DNA of 57,411 nt from the NCBI GenBank assembly GCA_017555565.1, contig JAFZGF010000031.1, positions 1-57,411 of the forward strand, given 5' to 3'. This document shows positions 51,430 through 57,411 of the stretch, piece by piece. Positions within the stretch are counted from its first letter, which is position 1; every line of letters begins with the position of its first letter. Below the pieces are notes generated by a model, which was not told where the DNA came from, searched no databases, and worked only from the letters and a program-made list of their open reading frames with translations. The translations under genes and the position numbers were made by a program. Origin of the DNA: Oscillospiraceae bacterium. Its GTDB lineage: Bacteria > Bacillota > Clostridia > Oscillospirales > Ruminococcaceae.

Positions 51430-51819
51430 TCAGCCAAAGCCATAATTGGTAACTATCCATATACCGCAGATTTTTTCCATATGCCATGACCATCCACGAC
51501 GTGTTTCACCCTTATCCCAAACAGGTGTGTCCCACATAACTTCAAAGTCGCAAAGCACTGTGATGGTGTTTTTATCACCGCCCCTGTTTATATTCCATTC
51601 TTCATTATAGTAAAGTTTATCAACTTTACACTCTGTAAGAATTGGCAAAAAGTGTCTTGCAGCAGTGTTTAAGGCGCTGTTAAGCTCTGTTTTTGAATAT
51701 ATATCCGACTGCGGTATTATTTTTTCTGTGTGTCTAAGGGAAAAAGCAGTATATCCCCACAATAAAACAATTATTGCAAATATAACCTTTATCAAATTGG
51801 ATAACTTGGTGTTATTCAT
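51430..51819 (-). CDS. Hypothetical membrane-anchored protein
   Basis: 129 residues from ATG 51819. One helix at about 7-25, then an extracytoplasmic domain with DTPVWDKGETRRGWSWHMEKICGIWIVTNYGFG at the end. No family recognised. First gene before the YfjL-like set, separated from it by about 24 bases. Confidence 0.6.
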   Translation of the reverse strand: MNNTKLSNLIKVIFAIIVLLWGYTAFSLRHTEKIIPQSDIYSKTELNSALNTAARHFLPILTECKVDKLYYNEEWNINRGGDKNTITVLCDFEVMWDTPVWDKGETRRGWSWHMEKICGIWIVTNYGFG

Positions 51820-51878
51820 TTGTATTTCCACTTTCTGTCTATGCAAAAGGAAATTATTCTTTAATTATATTATAAAAC

Positions 51879-51913
51879 AAAAAGTTCCACTGTACAACAA
51901 CAGTGGAACTTTA
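51879..51913 (-). terminator. Terminator after groEL
   Basis: Minus strand AAAGTTCCACTGT / ACAGTGGAACTTTTT hairpin. Confidence 0.88.
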
Positions 51914-51976
51914 TTAATTAAATCTTAAGAATTCACATCGGGATGTCCAGGAGGCCATCCCCTACGCATGGAAAAA

Positions 51977-53617
<1,641 letters not shown>

Positions 53618-53902
53618 TTATTCGATTACTGCCAGCACATCGTGTTCGTGTGCAATAAGGTATTCAACGCCGTCCAGCTTAACCGCGTTACCTGCATATT
53701 TTTCGATAAATACTCTTTCGCCAACTTTGAGTGTCATTGGGATAAGAACACCATCCTGCACAAGGCCTGGGCCAACAGCCACTACATCGTAGCAAGGCAT
53801 ATCTTCTGATACGTTGGCAGACAGGATAAGGCCGGATTTTGTTGTCTGTTCTTTTTCAACTTTCTTAAGAACAACTTTGTTTGACAATGGTCTGAGTTTC
53901 AT
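53618..53902 (-). CDS. groS: 10 kDa co-chaperonin GroES
   Basis: 94 residues. LRPLSNKVVLKKVEKE at the N-terminus, the mobile loop near 18-32, and GERVFIEKYAGNAVKLDG + EYLIAHEHDVLAVIE. Precedes groEL by 15 bases. Confidence 0.97.
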   Translation of the reverse strand: MKLRPLSNKVVLKKVEKEQTTKSGLILSANVSEDMPCYDVVAVGPGLVQDGVLIPMTLKVGERVFIEKYAGNAVKLDGVEYLIAHEHDVLAVIE

Positions 53903-53950
53903 TACAGAACATCTCCTTTATATATAATGAATTTTTAACTATGTATAGAA

Positions 53951-53977
53951 TTAGCAGTCGATATTCCAGACTGCTAA
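53951..53977. promoter_or_regulatory. CIRCE-type operator (variant)
   Basis: TTAGCAGTC - 9 nt - GACTGCTAA, perfect arms and the correct 9-nt spacer. Consensus CIRCE is TTAGCACTC-N9-GAGTGCTAA, so base 7 of each arm is changed in a symmetric way. It lies between the groES promoter and the gene, the usual HrcA site. Confidence 0.88.
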
Positions 53978-53980
53978 TTT

Positions 53981-54009
53981 ATTATATCCTTTTGAAATTT
54001 TCTTTGCAA
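53981..54009 (-). promoter_or_regulatory. Promoter of groES-groEL
   Basis: Minus strand TTGCAA (54004-54009), 17-nt spacer, TATAAT (53981-53986), directly followed by CIRCE. Confidence 0.8.
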
Positions 54010-54042
54010 TAGTTTTAACACTTTTTTTACAAATTATACAAA

Positions 54043-54555
54043 TTATCCTATTCTTTTCAGCGCAGGAATTACCACTTTCAAGATAGCACCGGTCACAAAG
54101 CCCATAACTATGGCAGAACCGGCCAGTACAGGCAGATAGTACATAGCAAAGGCAGAGCCAAAAATAAGGCTGGCGCCTGCAAGCTGGCCTATGTTGTGGA
54201 AAAGTGAACCAAATATGGAAAGTGTATAGTAATTGATTTTGTCACCGAAAAGTTTTTTCAGTACAAACATAATTGCAACGGAGAAAAGACCGCCCATAGT
54301 GGCAAGGAAGCCCCCGGTCGCACCACGGGTGAGAAAGCCGAAAAAGCCTTTCAGCAATGCCAGCTGTGTTGCACTGCCACCGCCCATATATACCATACAG
54401 TACATAACCACAATATTTGAAAGACCAAGTTTAACCCCCGGTGGAAGGCCAAAAAAAGGCACAATTGTATTTTCTACAAAAGAAAGCACCATAGCCAGCG
54501 CAAACAGCAGGCCCATAGTGGTGATTTTTTTAGTTTTGCTGAATGTTCTGCTCAA
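54043..54555 (-). CDS. Gx transporter family membrane protein (Hpre_diP_synt_I)
   Basis: 170 residues and about five membrane helices. The family block FFGLPPGVKLGLSNIVVMYCMVYMGG near 34-59 and LLKGFFGFLTRGATGGFLATMGGLFSVAIM near 68-97 are clear. Once annotated as a heptaprenyl diphosphate synthase component; now seen as an ECF-S-like transporter. It is often encoded next to FMN-binding proteins and ApbE, and in Listeria a homologue serves extracellular electron transfer. A divergent FMN-binding lipoprotein gene fits this here. Confidence 0.85.
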   Translation of the reverse strand: MSRTFSKTKKITTMGLLFALAMVLSFVENTIVPFFGLPPGVKLGLSNIVVMYCMVYMGGGSATQLALLKGFFGFLTRGATGGFLATMGGLFSVAIMFVLKKLFGDKINYYTLSIFGSLFHNIGQLAGASLIFGSAFAMYYLPVLAGSAIVMGFVTGAILKVVIPALKRIG

Positions 54556-54611
54556 AACATACTCCTTAAAAAATATATATAATATTATTAAAATACAAGT
54601 TTATCTTTATT

Positions 54612-54640
54612 ATTTTAAAAGAGTAATTGCATTATGTCAA
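54612..54640 (-). promoter_or_regulatory. Promoter of the Gx transporter gene
   Basis: Minus strand TTGACA (54635-54640), 17-nt spacer, TAAAAT (54612-54617). Confidence 0.7.
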
Positions 54641-54709
54641 GATAAAGTCCTGTAGCTTTACACATTTGTGTATGGCGAGTTACAGATTAATTACAAAAAT
54701 ATATATTGT

Positions 54710-54739
54710 TTGACAATTGAATTGATGATATGGTATATT
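54710..54739 (+). promoter_or_regulatory. Promoter of the FMN-binding lipoprotein gene
   Basis: TTGACA (54710-54715), 18-nt spacer, TATATT (54734-54739). The two divergent promoters share the 247-base intergenic region and nothing else is visible in it. Confidence 0.7.
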
Positions 54740-54802
54740 TTTAATGCGTGATTATGCACTAAAATTTGTTATTTATCAATACATATAGAAAGAAGACTAA
54801 AG

Positions 54803-55261
54803 ATGAAAAAAATTGTTTCATTGGCACTGACAACAGTGTTCGCACTGGGTGCCTTTACCGGCTGCACTGGCGAACAGATTAATAGTGTAGCTCTTACTGA
54901 CGGTACATATCGTGCAGAATTTGTGGAGTTTGACACCAACGGCTGGAAAGACTATGTTGAAGTTACTGTTGTAGAAGGTCAGCTGGACCAGGTTGTATTT
55001 GATTCTGTTGATGAAAAAGGCAATCTGAAAAGCGAAGATGCCAGCTACAAAGCAGAAATGGAACAGATGGTTGGCACATACCCTGCCAAATACAACAAAG
55101 ACCTGATCAATCAGTTTCTGGAAAGCGGTAAAATTACTGCTGTAGATATTGTTGCAGGTGCTACAGAATCCACAGGCAATTTCAAAACTCTGATTATCGA
55201 AGCTATGGAAAATGCTACAACCGGCAACACAGAAGTTGAAATTGTAGAAAATATCAAATAA
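54803..55261 (+). CDS. FMN-binding lipoprotein
   Basis: 152 residues. Lipoprotein signal ending in the lipobox FTGC (Cys20). The FMN_bind domain follows: DGTYRAEFVEFDTNGWKDYVEVTVVEG, TYPAKYNKDLINQFLE, then DIVAGATESTGNF. The DxxAGAT segment matches the flavinylation site used by ApbE, so FMN is probably covalently bound on the Thr. Similar to the flavin domain of PplA-like electron-transfer lipoproteins. Acts outside the membrane and should need Lgt. No apbE in this window. Confidence 0.85.
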   Translation: MKKIVSLALTTVFALGAFTGCTGEQINSVALTDGTYRAEFVEFDTNGWKDYVEVTVVEGQLDQVVFDSVDEKGNLKSEDASYKAEMEQMVGTYPAKYNKDLINQFLESGKITAVDIVAGATESTGNFKTLIIEAMENATTGNTEVEIVENIK

Positions 55262-55345
55262 TTTTCGCAAAATGTGCGATGATTAAACACAAAAATGCAG
55301 TATCATAATAATATAAAGTTATTATGGACTATTAAGGAGAATGAT

Positions 55346-55843
55346 ATGAAAAAAGTAATTTCTTTTGTTCTTGCTGCTGTTCTGGCACTGTCTATGGTTG
55401 CTTGCGGCGGCGGTGAAGATGCAAAATCTTATGATGTAGCAGCTGTTGCTAAAACAATCGAAGATGCAAACCCTATCAGAATGAGCACACCAATCGCTCA
55501 GGACTATATCGATTTCATCCAGCTGGGTGAAGATCTGTATGACTCATATGCAGGTTCTTACTGCCCAATCACTCCAGGTGTTGACGTTATTCTGGTTGTT
55601 GATGCTAAAGATGGCAAAGCTGAAGATGTTAAAACTGTTCTGGAAGCAAGAAAAGCTGAAATTGTTGCTGCAAACGAAAACTATGTTGGCTCCCTGCTGG
55701 AAAAAGCAAAAGCTGGCAGAGTTGTAGTTAAAGGTGATGTAGTTGTTCTGGTTATCGCTGGTGACGAAATGGTTGTTGAAGACCAGGGCGTTGAAAAAGC
55801 ATACGAACCAGTTGACGCTGCTATCGAAGAAGCATTTAAATAA
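55346..55843 (+). CDS. DUF4358 lipoprotein
   Basis: 165 residues from ATG 55346 with AAGGAGAA upstream; the frame opens earlier at 55295 without a site. Signal peptide with lipobox VAC (Cys near 21) followed by GGG. The mature part, with AAVAKTIEDANPIRM and CPITPGVDVILVVDAKDGKAEDVKTVLEARK, matches DUF4358, a clostridial surface family of unknown function. Own terminator. It follows the FMN-binding lipoprotein gene by about 85 bases and may share its transcript. Confidence 0.82.
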   Translation: MKKVISFVLAAVLALSMVACGGGEDAKSYDVAAVAKTIEDANPIRMSTPIAQDYIDFIQLGEDLYDSYAGSYCPITPGVDVILVVDAKDGKAEDVKTVLEARKAEIVAANENYVGSLLEKAKAGRVVVKGDVVVLVIAGDEMVVEDQGVEKAYEPVDAAIEEAFK

Positions 55844-55851
55844 TAGTTGTT

Positions 55852-55882
55852 AAAGAGAGGTTTTTACCTCTCTTTTTTTTAT
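55852..55882 (+). terminator. Intrinsic terminator
   Basis: AAAGAGAGG / CCTCTCTTTTTTTT hairpin just after the DUF4358 gene. Confidence 0.9.
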
Positions 55883-55950
55883 TTACATATGTTGTTGGAT
55901 TTACATCTACTTAATTAAATCGCTATTATTTTATTTTTTACTTATTTATA

Positions 55951-55979
55951 TTGTATATTGGTATTATTGATGATATAAT
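55951..55979 (+). promoter_or_regulatory. Promoter of the CGGC gene
   Basis: TTGTAT (55951-55956), 17-nt spacer, TATAAT (55974-55979). Confidence 0.7.
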
Positions 55980-56014
55980 GACTTCGGCATATATAAATAT
56001 AACGGAGGTTTCAT

Positions 56015-56356
56015 ATGAAAGTTGGATTTATCAGATGTATGCAGACTGAAGATTTCTGCCCAGGCAGTGTTGACTTTAAAACTGTAGCTAAAAAAGAAGG
56101 CTCTTTCACAGGAGTTGAAGAAGATATAAAAATCGTAGGCTTTATCAACTGTGGCGGCTGTCCAGGTAAAAAAGCTGTTCTGCGTGCAAGAGAAATGGTA
56201 AAACGCGGTGCAGATACAATCTGCTTTACAACCTGCATCACTAAAGGCACACCTATTGGTTTTGCCTGCCCATTTGCGAAGAAAATGATGGACACTGTGG
56301 CAAAAGACCTGGGTGAAAATATCAGAATTCTTGATTACTCACACGAAGCAAAATAA
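56015..56356 (+). CDS. CGGC domain-containing protein
   Basis: 113 residues, a single CGGC domain (PF08821). The defining INCGGCPGKK is near 44, with further cysteines in IRCMQTEDFCPG, FTTCITKG and GFACPF. Probably a metal-binding redox protein; no function is established. ACGGAGGT ribosome binding site. Single gene with promoter and terminator. Confidence 0.92.
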   Translation: MKVGFIRCMQTEDFCPGSVDFKTVAKKEGSFTGVEEDIKIVGFINCGGCPGKKAVLRAREMVKRGADTICFTTCITKGTPIGFACPFAKKMMDTVAKDLGENIRILDYSHEAK

Positions 56357-56370
56357 ATTTACATAATAAT

Positions 56371-56399
56371 TAAAAGAGGAGCAGCGTCTCCTCTTTTTT
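56371..56399 (+). terminator. Intrinsic terminator
   Basis: AAAAGAGGAG / CTCCTCTTTTTT hairpin after the CGGC gene. Confidence 0.9.
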
Positions 56400-56456
56400 G
56401 TCTATTTAGAGACTATGTAAAATATGCGTAAAAGGCAAAAATTCACAAAAATAACC

Positions 56457-56485
56457 TTGCATATAAAATTGCTTATATGTATAAT
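56457..56485 (+). promoter_or_regulatory. Promoter of the MBOAT gene
   Basis: TTGCAT (56457-56462), 17-nt spacer, TATAAT (56480-56485). Confidence 0.75.
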
Positions 56486-56530
56486 ATTATTTGCTGTATT
56501 TAAAAATAAATATAAAAGGAGGTAAAACAT

Positions 56531-57411
56531 TTGATATTCAGTAATATATTTTTTATGTTCCGATTTTTATCAGTGGTTTTACTGATTTACTATATAGTAC
56601 CTTACAAGTACAAAAATGGCATTATCACTATCGCCAGCCTTATTTTCTACTCCTGGGGTGAGGTAAAGTATTTCCCTATTATGATTGCAAGTACTGTAGT
56701 AGACTTTTTCTCATCACAGTATATTGAAAAACATCGTGGCGATATAAAGAAAATGCGCAGAGGCCTTGCCTGCTCTATGATATTTAATCTGGGCTGTCTG
56801 ATTTTCTTCAAATACACAGATTTCTTCATTTCAAATATCAATAACTTTACTGGTACAAGTATTCCGCTATTGCGAATTCCGCTGCCGCTGGGCATCAGCT
56901 TCTACACTTTCCAGACAATGTCTTACACTATAGATGTTTACCGTGGCAAAGTACCTGCTGAAAAGAACATTATCAACTTCTCTGCATTTGTTACAATGTT
57001 CCCACAGCTGATTGCCGGCCCTATCGTTCTGTATTCTGACATCAATGAAAAACTGAACACACACGAAGGCAGAATCACTCTTGAAGGCATCAACGAAGGT
57101 ATCAAACTGTTTATCTTTGGTCTGGGCAAAAAAGTACTTATTGCCAACAATGTAGGCGCGCTGTGGACAGACATTGAAACAATGGGGTTTGCTTCTGTTT
57201 CAACACCGCTGGCCTGGCTGGGTATTATAGCCTATTCCCTGCAGATTTACTTTGACTTTTCAGGTTATTCACTGATGGCTATCGGTCTGGGCAAAATGCT
57301 GGGCTTTGATTTTCCACAGAACTTCAACCTGCCATATGTTTCAAAAAGCGTGACAGAATTCTGGCGCAGATGGCATATGACACTGTCCGGTTGGTTCAGA
57401 GAATATGTTTA
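56531..57411 (+). CDS. MBOAT family O-acyltransferase (AlgI-like), partial
   Basis: The frame opens at TTG 56531, which has AAAGGAGGT 7 bases upstream; no ATG in frame has as good a site. It stays open to the window end (293 codons). Translation gives an integral membrane protein with LPLGISFYTFQTMSYTIDVYRG near 118, MFPQLIAGPIVLY near 156, YFDFSGYSLMAIGLGKMLGF near 239 and FWRRWHMTLSGWFREY at the end. These are the MBOAT/AlgI/DltB core, including the approach to the active-site histidine. Such proteins O-acetylate exopolysaccharide or alanylate teichoic acid. A downstream AlgJ-like or DHHW gene would be expected past the window. The 3' end is missing. Confidence 0.93.
   Translation, partial: MIFSNIFFMFRFLSVVLLIYYIVPYKYKNGIITIASLIFYSWGEVKYFPIMIASTVVDFFSSQYIEKHRGDIKKMRRGLACSMIFNLGCLIFFKYTDFFISNINNFTGTSIPLLRIPLPLGISFYTFQTMSYTIDVYRGKVPAEKNIINFSAFVTMFPQLIAGPIVLYSDINEKLNTHEGRITLEGINEGIKLFIFGLGKKVLIANNVGALWTDIETMGFASVSTPLAWLGIIAYSLQIYFDFSGYSLMAIGLGKMLGFDFPQNFNLPYVSKSVTEFWRRWHMTLSGWFREYV

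Overview
The window reads as chromosomal core DNA of an anaerobic, Gram-positive bacterium of the phylum Bacillota, most likely class Clostridia. The evidence is a set of Firmicutes-type RNA switches (SAM-I box upstream of metK, lysine box, CIRCE upstream of groES-groEL), strong TTGACA/TATAAT promoters with 17-nt spacers, AGGAGG ribosome binding sites, an LTA-synthase-like sulfatase, ThyX, PduL, an EFR1-type flavodoxin-ferredoxin, the M16 pair YfmF/YfmH and DUF4364, DUF4298 and DUF4358 proteins. Base composition is low to moderate GC (about 40 % by eye). I see no transposase, prophage, CRISPR array, rRNA or tRNA. The closer taxon cannot be fixed from this window; a 50S protein L27 that lacks the usual Firmicutes N-terminal extension is a useful clue.

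Layout. 1-3834: an Mrp/Mnh-type Na+/H+ antiporter operon on the minus strand (E-F-G-MbhD-MbhE/MnhB fusion-C-D, the last cut by the window edge), preceded by a promoter and a short leader with an intrinsic terminator. 3978-4625: fructose-6-phosphate aldolase-like transaldolase. 4794-8102: a tatC-tatA pair next to two tandem, duplicated Tat-signal lipoproteins that join a C_GCAxxG_C_C redox domain to an FMN-binding domain. 8174-10771: a DUF4364 protein, then an APC permease divergent from a MarR regulator with a 14-bp palindrome between them. 10810-14974: mrnC, obg, an LTA-synthase-like gene, rpmA and rplU. 15118-19356: folD, lgt and the YfmH/YfmF pair. 19472-23850: an ACT-domain aspartokinase-like protein lacking kinase motifs, an ACT/HTH protein, then recR, ybaB, dnaX and the SRP RNA. 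24001-28155: a membrane-anchored XRE protein, pduL, an orphan cysteine-rich ORF, an EFR1 flavodoxin-ferredoxin and a second APC permease.

28165-42517: U32 peptidase, mltG, MATE transporter, GNAT, DUF2156, tmk, thyX, pcrA, YgjP-type metallopeptidase, mreB, comF, recD2 and a small membrane protein. 42640-46081: an amidohydrolase under a lysine riboswitch and metK under a SAM-I riboswitch. 46121-51819: an accessory-looking stretch (aminoglycoside-phosphotransferase-like kinase, small proteins, TraX, NUDIX, MscS, and three YfjL-like tandem paralogues plus one further membrane-anchored protein). 51977-53985: groEL-groES with a variant CIRCE. 54043-57411: a Gx transporter divergent from an FMN-binding lipoprotein, a DUF4358 lipoprotein, a CGGC protein, and the start of an MBOAT O-acyltransferase.

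The most unusual biology is the extracytoplasmic flavin/cysteine redox theme: two Tat-exported, probably flavinylated lipoproteins beside their own tatAC, and a second FMN-binding lipoprotein beside a Gx transporter. Next are the lysine riboswitch in front of an amidohydrolase, the kinase-dead aspartokinase/ACT pair, and the leader of the Mrp operon.
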